Below, one piece after another: positions 38,849-48,613 of a stretch of DNA of 64,000 nt (position 1 is the first letter of the stretch; every line of letters begins with the position of its first letter). The notes under the pieces were generated by a model. It saw nothing but the letters and a program-made list of their open reading frames with translations, searched no databases and had not been told where the DNA came from. The stretch comes from Luteibacter sp. OK325 (GTDB lineage: Bacteria > Pseudomonadota > Gammaproteobacteria > Xanthomonadales > Rhodanobacteraceae): assembly GCF_003050935.1 (NCBI RefSeq), contig NZ_QAOX01000002.1:434001-498000 (forward strand), written 5' to 3'. The translations under genes and the position numbers were made by a program.

Positions 38849-40255
38849 TCATGCGACCTGGCGTTGCACGATCCGCCAGAGCCGCTCGGCGTAGGCGGCC
38901 GCGTGTTCGGCCGGCACATTGGTCACGCCCAGCAGCAGTCCGCCGCGAGGTGCCACGCCCGTCGCGTACCAGGGCGACATCGGCAGCGGCGACAGGTCCT
39001 CGGCCAGCGCGGCCCGGGCCACGCTCACATCGTCCACGCCTTCGGGCAGATGCATGCGGATGGCAAGGGCGCCGGCTTCGTGTTCGATCCCAAGCCGGGT
39101 CAATGCGGCGCCGAGCGCATCGCGTCGCTCCGCGTACGCGCGCTTCATGCGCCGGAGATGACGCAGGTAATGGCCGTCGCGCATATAGGCTTCGACCGCC
39201 ATCTGCACGGAGGGCGATGGCGCGGGATCCAGCGTGCCGACCACTTCGGTCACCGCCCCGATCGCAGCGGGCGGCACGACCAGATAACCCACCCGTATGG
39301 CGGGAGATATGGTCTTGCTGAAGGTACCGATGTGGATGACCCGCCGGTTATCCATCGAGGCTAGTGCGGGCGCGGCCCGCCGGCCGAGCTGGAGTTCGCC
39401 CAGATAGTCGTCTTCGACGATCCAGCGGTCGCCGGCATGGGCCCAGTCGAGCAAGGCATGGCGCCGGTCCAGCGAAAGCGTCACACCGAGCGGTGCCTGC
39501 TGGCCCGGCGTGACCAGGGCCAATCGGGCGTCCGGAGCACGCGCTATCCCGGCCGCTACGTCCAGGCCCTCGCCATCCACGGGCACCGACACGCACGACA
39601 GTCCCGCCCAGGCCGCGGCGGTCCGTGCGAAGGGGTAGCCGGGTTCCTCGACCCAGGCCTGGGCACCATGGAGCTGCAGCGCACGCATGGCGATACCGAA
39701 AGCCCCGGCGTAGCCGTTAGTCACGAACACCTGTGAGGGATGACACGCGAAGCCCCGCGCGACGGCCAGGTAGCCGGCGATCTCGGCGCGCAGCTTCGGC
39801 TCACCACGCCCATCGGGATAACCCACCGGCGTGGCCGCGGCTTCACGAGCCGCCTGCGCCAGCATCCGGGACCACAGGGCCGTGGGGAAAAGATCCGCCG
39901 CCGGCACACCGATCTGGAACGGCACGGGCTGCGTCGCACCGGTGGGAAAGGCGCGTAGCGTCTCGCGGACACGCGGCGCTTCGGGGTCCGGCCGCTTGGC
40001 GGGCGGACGCCGCGCGACGTGGGTGCCCGCGGCACCGGCCGCGATAATGAACTGCCCGTCGGAAAGGCGCTCATAGGCGGTGCGTACCGTCCCCCTCGCC
40101 ACGCCCAGCTGGGCGGCGAGATCGTTCCAGGAAGGCAGACGGGCCCCGGGTGCGAGGCGTCCTTCGCGGATCGCGGCGCGGATGCCGTCCGCGATCTGCT
40201 CGGACAGCGACAGCCGCCCTGCGCGGTCGAGGGAAATGCCGAAGGAACCGTCCAT
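38849..40255 (-). CDS. MocR/PdxR-type regulator (GntR fused to aminotransferase)
   Basis: About 468 residues. A GntR winged helix (SLSEQIADGIRAAIREGRLA, then LAAQLGVARGTVRTAYERLS) is fused to an aminotransferase fold with VTPGQQAPLGVTLSLDRR, VEDDYLGEL and the PLP-Lys in GTFSKTISPAIRVGY. It resembles PdxR, the activator of PLP synthesis genes, but no pdxST is present. The divergent gene is an AhpD-like protein, the likely target. The start may be ATG 40255 or 40279; neither has a strong ribosome site. Confidence 0.9.
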   Translation of the reverse strand: MDGSFGISLDRAGRLSLSEQIADGIRAAIREGRLAPGARLPSWNDLAAQLGVARGTVRTAYERLSDGQFIIAAGAAGTHVARRPPAKRPDPEAPRVRETLRAFPTGATQPVPFQIGVPAADLFPTALWSRMLAQAAREAAATPVGYPDGRGEPKLRAEIAGYLAVARGFACHPSQVFVTNGYAGAFGIAMRALQLHGAQAWVEEPGYPFARTAAAWAGLSCVSVPVDGEGLDVAAGIARAPDARLALVTPGQQAPLGVTLSLDRRHALLDWAHAGDRWIVEDDYLGELQLGRRAAPALASMDNRRVIHIGTFSKTISPAIRVGYLVVPPAAIGAVTEVVGTLDPAPSPSVQMAVEAYMRDGHYLRHLRRMKRAYAERRDALGAALTRLGIEHEAGALAIRMHLPEGVDDVSVARAALAEDLSPLPMSPWYATGVAPRGGLLLGVTNVPAEHAAAYAERLWRIVQRQVA

Positions 40256-40366
40256 GGACCGATGGTACATCGCAGGCACGCGTTCTTGGCTCTTTCGAGT
40301 GGCCCGTCAAGCTCACAGACTCTGGCCCATCCTAAAAAACATCCACGCCTGCCCGGAGTACATGCC

Positions 40367-40834
40367 ATGAGCCACCGCATCGACTATATGAAGATCGCTC
40401 CCGACGCCATGAAAGGCTTTGTCGCCGTCTACGGCTACCTCGGGCAGAGTGGACTGGACAAGCACCTCATCGACCTCGTCTTCCTTCGGGTATCGCAGAT
40501 CAACGGCTGTGCTTTCTGCATCGACATGCACTCGCAGGACATGCACAAACACGGCGTGCCCTTCGAGAAGCTGATCCTGACCGGTGCCTGGCGCGAATCA
40601 GGCGAGGTCTTCAGCCAGCGTGAAAAGGCCGCGCTGGCCTGGGCCGAGTCGGTCGCGCTGGTCGCGGACACCGGCGTGCCGGACGCTGACTACGACGCCG
40701 CCGTCGCCGAGTTCAGCGACAAGGAGCTCGCCGATCTCTCCACCGCGATCGCATTGATGAGCGCCTTCAACCGGATGGGGGTGGCCTTTCGTAATAAGCC
40801 GGTGACGGCTTCGGGGCTTGCCCGGGCGGCCTGA
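40367..40834 (+). CDS. AhpD-like carboxymuconolactone decarboxylase family protein
   Basis: A 155-residue protein of the AhpD/CMD fold. The redox motif is NGCAFCIDMHSQD, a CxxC followed by His, as in alkylhydroperoxidase AhpD-like proteins that relay electrons to peroxiredoxins. The helical core RVSQINGCAFC and the later FSQREKAALAWAESV and ELADLSTAIALMSAFNR are typical. ATG 40367 is used. It is divergent from the MocR-type regulator, a common pairing in proteobacteria. Confidence 0.92.
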   Translation: MSHRIDYMKIAPDAMKGFVAVYGYLGQSGLDKHLIDLVFLRVSQINGCAFCIDMHSQDMHKHGVPFEKLILTGAWRESGEVFSQREKAALAWAESVALVADTGVPDADYDAAVAEFSDKELADLSTAIALMSAFNRMGVAFRNKPVTASGLARAA

Positions 40835-40953
40835 GCCTTCGCCACGCAATACCTTGCGGTTAGACCGTAGGTAGTGTGGCGGTGCGAGCAAGTTAGTACG
40901 ACGCTTCCCGTGCCTGGCAGGGCGGGTCCGACCTCAGGGGAGCGATCATCATC

Positions 40954-41910
40954 ATGGGCGTGCAGCCTCTCGATCCACAAGGTTTCTCAACGCACCGGAT
41001 CAACCGGCTGCACCACGATTTCCATCACCACCCCCTGTTTCAGCTTCCGGAACTGGCGCGGCTGGCGAAGGAACTCATGCCCCTGGAAAAGTGCCGATTC
41101 ATCAAGCCCGGCATGACCCAGGCCTCGGCGTTCCGCCATGATGCGCAGCATCCCGACGGACGCGATATCGACGAGGTCTTCGAGCGGATCGAAGAGACCG
41201 GCTCCTGGATAGCGCTCTACAACGTCGAGGCGATACCGCGCTACCGCGCCCTGCTCGAGGCCATCATCGATGGCGTGAGAGCGACCATCGAGCGCGAGCA
41301 ACCGGGTATTTTCAACGTCACCGGTTTCATCTTCATCTCGGCGCCGCCCTCGGTGACGCCTTTCCATATCGATCGCGAGAACAACTTCTGGCTCCAGCTG
41401 CACGGCAGGAAGGTGCTGAGCGTCTGGGAGCCTTCCGACCGCGATGCCGTCACGGCCGCCCATGTGGAGGACTTCATCGTCAGCCACACGCTGCGCGACG
41501 TGAGGCTTAATGAATCGTCACGTGCATCGAGCCATGAGTTCGATAGCGGGCCCGGCGACGGTGTGTATTTCCCGACCACCTCACCGCACATGACACGCAC
41601 CACCACGGACTGGGCGAAACCGGGCGACGGCGTATCCGTTTCCATCGGCGTCACCTTCTATACCAAGCACACGGTGCATCTCGCACGCGTGCACCAGTTC
41701 AATCGCGTGTGCAGAAAATACTTGCGGGTGACACCGGCCTACCCGGGCGCGTCACCGTGGCGCGATGCCGTGAAGGCGCCATTCGGCCTCGCGCTGGCCA
41801 TCTCCCGGCAATGGACCCTTCGCGCCCTGACCTTCTGGCAGGGACTGAAGGCGCACAAACGCCCCGAGGAAGGATGGTTGGGCGAGAAGGCCCCGCCCGG
41901 CTCGTATTGA
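40954..41910 (+). CDS. Cupin-like (JmjC-type) domain protein
   Basis: A 318-residue protein whose central part resembles JmjC/cupin iron- and 2-oxoglutarate-dependent oxygenases. The His-x-Asp pair is in PFHIDRENNFWLQLHGRK and a distal His in SPHMTRTTTDW. FNVTGFIFISAPPSVTPF is the lead-in strand. Proteins of this kind commonly sit beside TonB receptor genes in this order, and a large TonB receptor follows 0.4 kb downstream. Substrate (protein, peptide or small molecule) cannot be inferred. CAGGGGAG lies upstream of the ATG. Confidence 0.8.
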   Translation: MGVQPLDPQGFSTHRINRLHHDFHHHPLFQLPELARLAKELMPLEKCRFIKPGMTQASAFRHDAQHPDGRDIDEVFERIEETGSWIALYNVEAIPRYRALLEAIIDGVRATIEREQPGIFNVTGFIFISAPPSVTPFHIDRENNFWLQLHGRKVLSVWEPSDRDAVTAAHVEDFIVSHTLRDVRLNESSRASSHEFDSGPGDGVYFPTTSPHMTRTTTDWAKPGDGVSVSIGVTFYTKHTVHLARVHQFNRVCRKYLRVTPAYPGASPWRDAVKAPFGLALAISRQWTLRALTFWQGLKAHKRPEEGWLGEKAPPGSY

Positions 41911-42316
41911 GTTAAGCGCCTTAGCACCGCTCGTTACAATTGAACCCGAAATTTTCTTGAGTTCAACGTCACGTTGCCTGCGGTTCATTCTGATGAAATG
42001 AAAACGAAACCAACGTGGGATTTTGAGGCGTCTCAAAATCAAGATACTTACGAACTCGTTCGGTAACAACCGGAAAAGCCGATAGATTCGTAAACGACAC
42101 CATTCGTATACGCCTACGATATTCATGAAAATCCACCGCTGTCGTAATTCCAGGCGCTCGTGTTAAGTGCTTGTGTACACCCGGTGATGATGAAAGACTC
42201 GATGGCAGACAAGGTCTTCCCCTACTAACGACCTCGTCATTTCAAGCGCGTTCAGCCACCTGACAACCACGTCGGGCTAGACCGCTTTGCCTAAAATAAG
42301 CGTAAGGGTCGTCATC
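41911..42316. other. AT-richer intergenic region before the TonB receptor
   Basis: About 400 bases without a gene and clearly lower in GC than its surroundings. It contains the dyad at 42019-42040 and a looser inverted pair TTGAAC (41940) and GTTCAA (41961). I see no tRNA, no recognisable riboswitch and no good sigma-70 promoter with correct spacing; TAAAAT at 42292 could be a -10. The upstream region of a large receptor gene is expected to hold regulatory sites. Confidence 0.6.
42019..42040. promoter_or_regulatory. Perfect dyad upstream of the TonB receptor
   Basis: GATTTTGAG and CTCAAAATC are exact reverse complements separated by GCGT. The arms are AT-rich and no U-tract follows, so an operator is more likely than a terminator. 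Its distance to the receptor start is about 280 bp. Confidence 0.4.
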
Positions 42317-45106
42317 ATGAAACGTAATAAGCTCACGTGCGCCTTGGCCGCGTTTCTTCTAACTCCCGTTGCAAGTACTGCGTGGGCACAGGCTGCCGGC
42401 CCCGACGCAACCCCACAGGACACCAGTGCCACGCCGAGCACCCTGCAGACCATCACGGTGACTGGCTCAGCCATTCCGCGTATCGATACCGAAACCGCTT
42501 CGCCGGTGACCACGATCTCTGCCAAGGACATCGCCCGCAGCGGTTACACCACCATTTCCGATGTCGTGCGCTCTATCTCCGCCGACAACAGTGGCTCGAT
42601 TCCCAACAGCTTCACCAACGGCTTTGCGGCGGGCTCGTCGGGTGTGGCCCTGCGCGGCCTGACAGTAAACTCCACCCTGGTACTGATCGATGGCCATCGT
42701 GCCGCCAACTACGCCGTCGCCGATGATGGCCAACGTTCCTTCGTCGATCTGAATACGATCCCGCTGGCCGCGGTCGATCGCATCGAAGTGCTGAAGGACG
42801 GCGCCTCCTCGCTGTACGGTGCCGATGCCATTGCCGGTGTGGTCAATGTAATTCTCAAACCTGGCTACCAGGGTGTGGAAGCGTCGGCTGACGTAGGCAA
42901 CTCTGCCCATGGCGGTGGCTTTACGCGCAAGGGTACTTTCCTTGCCGGCGGCGGCGACCTGAACAAGGACGGTTACAACGCCTACTTCAGCGCACAGTTT
43001 GAGGAGGACAACGCCATCCAGGCGGGCGACCGCGGCTTTCCCTACAACACCCAGGACTTGAGCAGCATCGGTGGCGCCAATCTCCAGCCCGGCCAGCCGG
43101 CCAATGGCTCAGGTTCGATCTACGGCTCGGTGACCCCCGGCACGCTGGGTACGCCAGGCGACGTGACCACGGGTATTCCGAACGACGGTGCCACCGCGAG
43201 CCTGCTGACGGGTGGCTGCGGTGTCAAAGGCACTCTTACCACCGACAAGTCGGGTACCTACTGCCAGCAGAACACGACCGCGCAGTACACCCAGATCCAG
43301 GCAAAGATGAAAGAAGGCGGCGTCTATGGCCGCTTCACCGTGAAGATCAATGACACCACGAAAGCGTACGTGTCGCTCAGCTACATGGAGACAAAAACCG
43401 ATACGGTCAATTCCCCGGCCCAGGTCCAGACTTCGACGCCAAACAACACCAACAATATTGCGTTGCCGGCGTATTTGAGCAACGGCAGCCTCAACCCGAA
43501 CAACCCGTTCGCGTCGAGTGGCCAGGCGGCGCTGCTCAACTACGCGTTCGGCGATATCCCCCGCGGTGGCACCTACGATAACCACAACCTGCGTATCGTT
43601 GGCGATGTCGCAGGCACCTGGGGCGAATGGAACTACGACGCGGCGCTTGTCCTCAACCACACCAGCCTGGATACCCAGCTGTACGGTTACCTGCAGTACG
43701 CCGGCCTGATCAACGCGATCAATACCGGTAGTTACAATTTCCTCAATCCGGCGTCGAACAGCTCGGCGGTACGTAACGCCCTCGCGCCCGGCTACAACAA
43801 GACCTCGACCTCGGACCTCGATGCCGTCGACCTGGCGGCCAATCGCAGCTTGTTCGACTTGCCCGGCGGCGCCCTGGGTATGGCGGCAGGTATCCAACTG
43901 CGCCACGAAGCACAGAACGACCCGTCACTGAATCCGGGTAACGAGTTCCAGGGCCTGGGCAATGCGCAGACCCGGGGCAGCCGCGATGTCGAAGGGGCTT
44001 ATCTTGAATTCGACGCACCCTTGCTGGATTCGCTGGAGGCGGACTTGTCCGGCCGCGTCGATCATTATTCGGATATCGGCACCGAGTTCGCGCCCAAGCT
44101 GGGCCTGAAGTGGAAGCCGCTCGATTGGCTGGCGGTGCGTGGCACGTTCTCCAAGGGCGTGCGTGCGCCGAGCTTTTCGGAGAACGGCTCGAGCTCCAAC
44201 GAAGGTTTCGTGACTTACAACCCGCCGGCTTCCTTTGCTGCGGAACATGGCAACAACGGCTATGTGCAGGCGTACCAGCTGGCCCAGTTCACTGATGCCA
44301 ACAAGAACATCAAGCCGGAACGCGCGAAGAGCTATACGCTGGGCATCGTGTTGCAGCCGACGAGCTGGCTGAATGCGTCATTCGATTACTATCACATCAA
44401 GAAAACCGATGTGATTACGTCGACCGACCCCGGTGCGATTCTGGATGCGTATTACGCGGGCCAGGCCCTGCCGACAGGTACCCAGGTGATCGCCGACAAA
44501 CCCGATCCGCTCAATCCCAACGCGTTGGCACGGCCGATCGAAGTGATCGGAAGCTATATCAATGCCAACTCCCTGGTGACCGATGGCCTGGATGTCGACC
44601 TGCAGGGGCATTTCACCTTCGGTAACGGTATCCAGTACATCTCCGACTTCAGCGGTACGGATATCTTTTCCTGGAGGCTGACGCTGCCTGATGGCACGGT
44701 GGAATCGTTCGCCGGCACGCACGGTCCTTACAACCTCTCTTCCGGCGCCGGTACGCCGCGGTATCGTGAGTCGTGGTCGAACACCATGATCTGGAACAAC
44801 CTTACCCTCACCGGAACCTTCTATCACACCAGTGGCATGAAGAACACGGCGCCGGACGTGTATGGCAGTGACTGCATTCCCGATGGCTATTCCAGCTGCA
44901 CTGTCGGTTCGTTCACCGAGTTCAACCTCACCGGCAGCTACCAGTTCACGCCGAAGATCGCCGTGACCGCTTCAGTCATGAACGCGTTCGATCGTAAGGC
45001 GCCGCTGGACGTGGCCAACTATGCCGGCGTCAACTACAACCCGACCTATGCCCAGGACGGCGCTATCGGCCGGTTCTTCAACCTGGGGGTAAAGGTCAAG
45101 TTGTAA
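42317..45106 (+). CDS. TonB-dependent outer-membrane receptor
   Basis: A 929-residue outer-membrane transporter. The signal peptide is KLTCALAAFLLTPVASTAWA and a TonB box-like TLQTITVTGS follows. The plug domain is visible in SPVTTISAKDIARSGYTTIS, VALRGLTVNSTLVLIDGHR and the IEVLKDGASSLYGADAIAGV motif. A barrel of about 22 strands follows, with LKWKPLDWLAVRGTFSKGVR and RAPSFSENGSS. The substrate is unknown; receptors of this style in the order often import carbohydrates or peptides and not siderophores. ATG 42317 is chosen because it opens the signal peptide. Confidence 0.95.
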   Translation: MKRNKLTCALAAFLLTPVASTAWAQAAGPDATPQDTSATPSTLQTITVTGSAIPRIDTETASPVTTISAKDIARSGYTTISDVVRSISADNSGSIPNSFTNGFAAGSSGVALRGLTVNSTLVLIDGHRAANYAVADDGQRSFVDLNTIPLAAVDRIEVLKDGASSLYGADAIAGVVNVILKPGYQGVEASADVGNSAHGGGFTRKGTFLAGGGDLNKDGYNAYFSAQFEEDNAIQAGDRGFPYNTQDLSSIGGANLQPGQPANGSGSIYGSVTPGTLGTPGDVTTGIPNDGATASLLTGGCGVKGTLTTDKSGTYCQQNTTAQYTQIQAKMKEGGVYGRFTVKINDTTKAYVSLSYMETKTDTVNSPAQVQTSTPNNTNNIALPAYLSNGSLNPNNPFASSGQAALLNYAFGDIPRGGTYDNHNLRIVGDVAGTWGEWNYDAALVLNHTSLDTQLYGYLQYAGLINAINTGSYNFLNPASNSSAVRNALAPGYNKTSTSDLDAVDLAANRSLFDLPGGALGMAAGIQLRHEAQNDPSLNPGNEFQGLGNAQTRGSRDVEGAYLEFDAPLLDSLEADLSGRVDHYSDIGTEFAPKLGLKWKPLDWLAVRGTFSKGVRAPSFSENGSSSNEGFVTYNPPASFAAEHGNNGYVQAYQLAQFTDANKNIKPERAKSYTLGIVLQPTSWLNASFDYYHIKKTDVITSTDPGAILDAYYAGQALPTGTQVIADKPDPLNPNALARPIEVIGSYINANSLVTDGLDVDLQGHFTFGNGIQYISDFSGTDIFSWRLTLPDGTVESFAGTHGPYNLSSGAGTPRYRESWSNTMIWNNLTLTGTFYHTSGMKNTAPDVYGSDCIPDGYSSCTVGSFTEFNLTGSYQFTPKIAVTASVMNAFDRKAPLDVANYAGVNYNPTYAQDGAIGRFFNLGVKVKL

Positions 45107-45658
45107 TCAGCGCCGGAAGCAGCCGAGCGCGTGGTCGTCGACGATGCCGACGGCCTGCATCCAGGCGTAGGTGATGGTCGGGCCGACGAACTTGAAGCCA
45201 CGCTTCTTGAGGTCCTTCGAGATAGTCGCCGATAACGGGGTCTGCGCGTGCACGGTGCGTCCGTCGCCGCGCAGCGCCTTGCCCTCGGTGAATGACCAGC
45301 AATAGGCGTCGAACGTCTCGCCGCGCGCTTTCATGTCTTCGTAAACGCGCGCGCCGTTGATCGTAGCCTCGATCTTCGCGCGCGAACGAATGATGCCGGG
45401 ATCGTCCAGCAGACGCAGGATGTCCTTCTCACCGAAACGCGCCACCTTCGCCGGATCGAATCCCTTGAAGGCCTTGCGGAAGGTCTCGCGCTTGCGCAAC
45501 ACAGTGATCCAGGCGAGACCCGCCTGGAAGCCTTCGAGCATCAACTGTTCCCAGAGCATGCGCGAATCGTGCAGCGGCACGCCCCATTCCTCGTCGTGGT
45601 AATCGGTGTAAAGCGGGTCACTGCCCGCCCACGTGCAACGTTTCGGTTCCTTGCTCAT
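45107..45658 (-). CDS. tag: DNA-3-methyladenine glycosylase I
   Basis: A 183-residue base-excision enzyme removing 3-methyladenine from alkylated DNA. Family motifs are CTWAGSDPLYTDYHDEEWGV at the start, LMLEGFQAGLAWITVLRKRE, and FKFVGPTITYAWMQAVGIVD near the end, including the Cys and His residues that bind structural zinc. ATG 45658 overlaps the preceding TGA by one base, so it is co-translated with the SnoaL-like gene. Convergent with the TonB receptor gene across only a few bases. Confidence 0.95.
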   Translation of the reverse strand: MSKEPKRCTWAGSDPLYTDYHDEEWGVPLHDSRMLWEQLMLEGFQAGLAWITVLRKRETFRKAFKGFDPAKVARFGEKDILRLLDDPGIIRSRAKIEATINGARVYEDMKARGETFDAYCWSFTEGKALRGDGRTVHAQTPLSATISKDLKKRGFKFVGPTITYAWMQAVGIVDDHALGCFRR

Positions 45659-46119
45659 CAGAGCCCCAGGTCCGAGAGGCCGGGATGGTCGTCCGGACGC
45701 CGACCCAGCGGCCAATGGAACTTGCGCTCGCTTTCGGCGATGGGCAGGTCGTTGATGCAGGCATAGCGATGGTGCATTTCACCCTCGGCATCGAACTGCC
45801 AGTTCTCATTACCGTAGGAGCGGAACCAGTTGCCGCTGTCGTCGTGCCATTCGTAGGCGAAACGCACGGCGATACGATCACCGGTGAACGCCCAGAGCTC
45901 CTTGATCAGCCGGTAGTCCTGTTCCTTCTGCCACTTACGGGTGAGGAAGGCGACGATCTCCTCGCGCCCGGTGGCGAACTCGGCACGATTCCGCCACTGA
46001 CTGTCGACGCTGTAAGCGAGTGACACCTTGGCCGGATTGCGGCTGTTCCAACCGTCTTCGGCCAGACGGACTTTCTGCACGGCGGATTCATGGGTGAACG
46101 GAGGGACGGGCGCGGCCAT
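45658..46119 (-). CDS. SnoaL-like/NTF2-fold protein (DUF1348)
   Basis: A 153-residue protein of the DUF1348 family with an NTF2-like cone fold. Conserved segments include [58 protein letters not shown] and a C-terminal [15 protein letters not shown]. The function of the family is not established. It is coupled to tag and lies 70 bp after an Old Yellow Enzyme gene on the same strand. Confidence 0.92.
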   Translation of the reverse strand: MAAPVPPFTHESAVQKVRLAEDGWNSRNPAKVSLAYSVDSQWRNRAEFATGREEIVAFLTRKWQKEQDYRLIKELWAFTGDRIAVRFAYEWHDDSGNWFRSYGNENWQFDAEGEMHHRYACINDLPIAESERKFHWPLGRRPDDHPGLSDLGL

Positions 46120-46189
46120 GGGGAGACACTCCAGATCGAGGGAGCCGCCAGTGTACCTATCGGCGCACTGGCACCCTTGCCATTTCTTC

Positions 46190-47353
46190 TTACGAGAAGT
46201 GTCCTTCGCCGTCCTCGGTCCAGCCCGCTTCGGGCCGCATGTGCTCCGGCACGGCGAACAGGTGCCGGAAGCGCGAGGGCTGCGAACGCAGGTATTGCTT
46301 TGGTGGATGGTGGATCACGCCGCCCAGCTGGGCAGCCGCATGCCAGGGCCAGTGGGGGTCGTACAGCACCGTACGCGCCAGGGCGATCATGTCGGCATCG
46401 CCCGTGGCCACGATGGCCTCGGCCTGTTCGGCTTCGGTAATCAGGCCGACGGCGACTACGGGCATGTTCACAGCCGCCTTCACCGCGCGGGCGAAGGGCA
46501 CCTGGTAGCTGGGACCGACCGGAATCTTCTGCGCGGCATCGAGCCCTCCCGTAGACACGTGGATGGCGTCGCAGCCGTGGTCTTCGAGCGCCCGGGCGAA
46601 CACGAGGGTCTGCTCCAGGTCCCAGCCATCCTCGACCCAGTCGGTCGCCGAGACACGCATGGTGACGGGGCGATCGGCCGGGAACGCAGCACGAACGGCA
46701 TCGAACACTTCGAGCGGGAAACGCATCCGGTTTTCCAGCGAGCCGCCGTACTCGTCGGTCCGCTGGTTAGAGATGGGCGACAGGAACTGGTGCAACAGGT
46801 AGCCGTGGGCGCCGTGCAACTGGACGACGTCGATATCCAGACGCGCGGCGCGCACCGCGGCGGCGGCAAAAGCATCGCGGACGCGGGCGAGGCCTTCGCG
46901 ATCCAGGGCGGTCGGGGCGACATAGTCGTCGAGGAAGGGCACAGCCGACGGCGCCTCGGTCTGCCAACCGTGTACGTCGTCCGGCGCAAGCTGGGCGCCG
47001 CCAACCCATGGCGTATCGGTCGAGGCCTTGCGACCCGCGTGGTTCAGCTGGATGGCGATCGGCACGTTCGACCACTTGCGGACGCCGTCGAGCGTCCGCT
47101 TCATCGCAGCTTCCGTGGCGTCATCCCACAGGCCCACGTCGGCCCAGGTAATCCGTGCCTCGGGCAGCACGGCGGTGGCTTCGATCGTCACCAGGGCCGC
47201 GCCAGAATTGGCCAGCGTGCCCAGGTGCATCAGGTGCCAGTCGTTCATCTGGCCGTCCACGGCCGAGTACTGGCACATCGGCGCGATCACGATCCGGTTG
47301 GTCAGGTCGAGGTTGCGTACACGGATCGGTTTGAACAGCGCGGGTTGGGCCAT
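46190..47353 (-). CDS. Old Yellow Enzyme family NADH:flavin oxidoreductase (YqjM-like)
   Basis: A 387-residue FMN enzyme that reduces activated alkenes such as enones and nitro compounds with NAD(P)H. Diagnostic segments are [20 protein letters not shown] (the Cys-containing YqjM-type FMN loop), [11 protein letters not shown] with the substrate His, [20 protein letters not shown] and a late [20 protein letters not shown] 47353 (MAQPALF) is the start; the upstream extension is non-family sequence. It probably belongs with the aldo/keto reductase and LysR regulator to an electrophile-response group. Confidence 0.94.
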   Translation of the reverse strand: MAQPALFKPIRVRNLDLTNRIVIAPMCQYSAVDGQMNDWHLMHLGTLANSGAALVTIEATAVLPEARITWADVGLWDDATEAAMKRTLDGVRKWSNVPIAIQLNHAGRKASTDTPWVGGAQLAPDDVHGWQTEAPSAVPFLDDYVAPTALDREGLARVRDAFAAAAVRAARLDIDVVQLHGAHGYLLHQFLSPISNQRTDEYGGSLENRMRFPLEVFDAVRAAFPADRPVTMRVSATDWVEDGWDLEQTLVFARALEDHGCDAIHVSTGGLDAAQKIPVGPSYQVPFARAVKAAVNMPVVAVGLITEAEQAEAIVATGDADMIALARTVLYDPHWPWHAAAQLGGVIHHPPKQYLRSQPSRFRHLFAVPEHMRPEAGWTEDGEGHFS

Positions 47354-47447
47354 AGAGTGTCTCCTCGGTACTGCGTGGGGCTGGTGCTTGATAAGGGATG
47401 AGGCTTGATACCGTGTTGGGGTATCCGTTGCTTGAAAAAAAGGGCGC

Positions 47448-48461
47448 TCAGGCGAGGCCGGGGAGTGGAGCCTCCGGCGACACAAGGCCTTGCTGGCGCA
47501 TCTCGCGCCAGAAGTCGGCGGGTATGACGGCCTTCAGCGCAGCGTGGTCCTCGGCAATACGCGATGGCTTGCTGGCACCGGGAATCACCGCCGCCACAGC
47601 GGGATGGGCCAGCACGAACTGCACGGCGGCAGCCTTTACCGGTACATCGTGTCGGGCGGCCAGCGCCTTGATCTTTTCGACACGGGCGATAATCTCCGGC
47701 GACGCCGCCTGGTATTCGAAGTGCGTGCCGCCGGCCAGGATGCCGGAGCTATAAGGACCACCAACGACGATGTCGACGCCCTTCGCCGCTGCGGCCGGCA
47801 TCAGGCGCTGCAGTGCATGGGCGTGATCGAGCAACGTATAGCGTCCGGCGAGCAACGTGGCATCCGGGCGGGCGTTGGTGAGGCCCAGCAGGAGCTCCAC
47901 CGGCTCGGTCTTGTTCACGCCCAGACCCCAGCCCTTGATAACGCCTTCATCGCGCATGCGATCCAGCGCGCGGAAGGCGCCCGTGCGCGCGATCTCGAAC
48001 TTGCCCAGCCACTCGTCGCCGTAAAAGTCCTGTGCGATGTCGTGCACCCAGACAAAATCGATATGTCCGACGTTCATGCGCTTCAGGCTGTCCTCGATGG
48101 ACTGGTACGTGCCTTTTTCCGTGTAGTCGTCGATGACTTTGTTCGGGCGACCGAAGGCGAACACACCACCCTTCTCGCCCAGGTCCCTGGCGCCGGTTTC
48201 CAGCTCGTCAAGGACGATACGGCCGACCTTGGTACTGAGCGTGTATTCGTCACGCGGGTGCTTCGCCAACATCTGGCCCAGACGGATTTCAGCGAGGCCG
48301 GCGCCGTAGAACGGCGCGGTGTCGAAGAAACGCGTGCCCTGCTCCCAGGCGGCTTCGACCGTGGCGGCAGCCTCGTCTTCAGGAATGTTGCGGAACATGT
48401 TGCCCAGTGGGGCGGTGCCGAAGCCCAGCGGGCCGGCCAGAAGCTTGTCGCGAATGGTCAT
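47448..48461 (-). CDS. Aldo/keto reductase
   Basis: A 337-residue NADPH-dependent reductase with the AKR barrel. The catalytic Asp and Tyr lie in FFDTAPFYGAGLAEIRLG, the Lys in LSTKVGR, and the His in FVWVHDI. The sequence resembles D-threo-aldose dehydrogenase or pyridoxal reductase-like AKRs. ATG 48461 (MTIRDKLLAG) is used. A run of seven T residues lies just past the stop on its strand (47435-47441) and may help terminate transcription. Divergent from the LysR-type regulator. Confidence 0.92.
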   Translation of the reverse strand: MTIRDKLLAGPLGFGTAPLGNMFRNIPEDEAAATVEAAWEQGTRFFDTAPFYGAGLAEIRLGQMLAKHPRDEYTLSTKVGRIVLDELETGARDLGEKGGVFAFGRPNKVIDDYTEKGTYQSIEDSLKRMNVGHIDFVWVHDIAQDFYGDEWLGKFEIARTGAFRALDRMRDEGVIKGWGLGVNKTEPVELLLGLTNARPDATLLAGRYTLLDHAHALQRLMPAAAAKGVDIVVGGPYSSGILAGGTHFEYQAASPEIIARVEKIKALAARHDVPVKAAAVQFVLAHPAVAAVIPGASKPSRIAEDHAALKAVIPADFWREMRQQGLVSPEAPLPGLA

Positions 48462-48613
48462 GGGGTGTCTCCAGGTCGAAGGGGTACCGTGGCGGGATTC
48501 GTTCCGCGTCATCACGAATAAGGCCTGACGAGTAATATGAAACCCGACGGTGCCAGCGGCAAGACGGTCCCGGCTATCGACACTGATGCCCTCAATTCAC
48601 GAATAGGTGGCTT

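Noticed and set aside
41940-41966. Inverted pair TTGAAC/GTTCAA as an operator
   Set aside because: Arms of six bases with a 15-base spacer are expected by chance in an AT-richer stretch.
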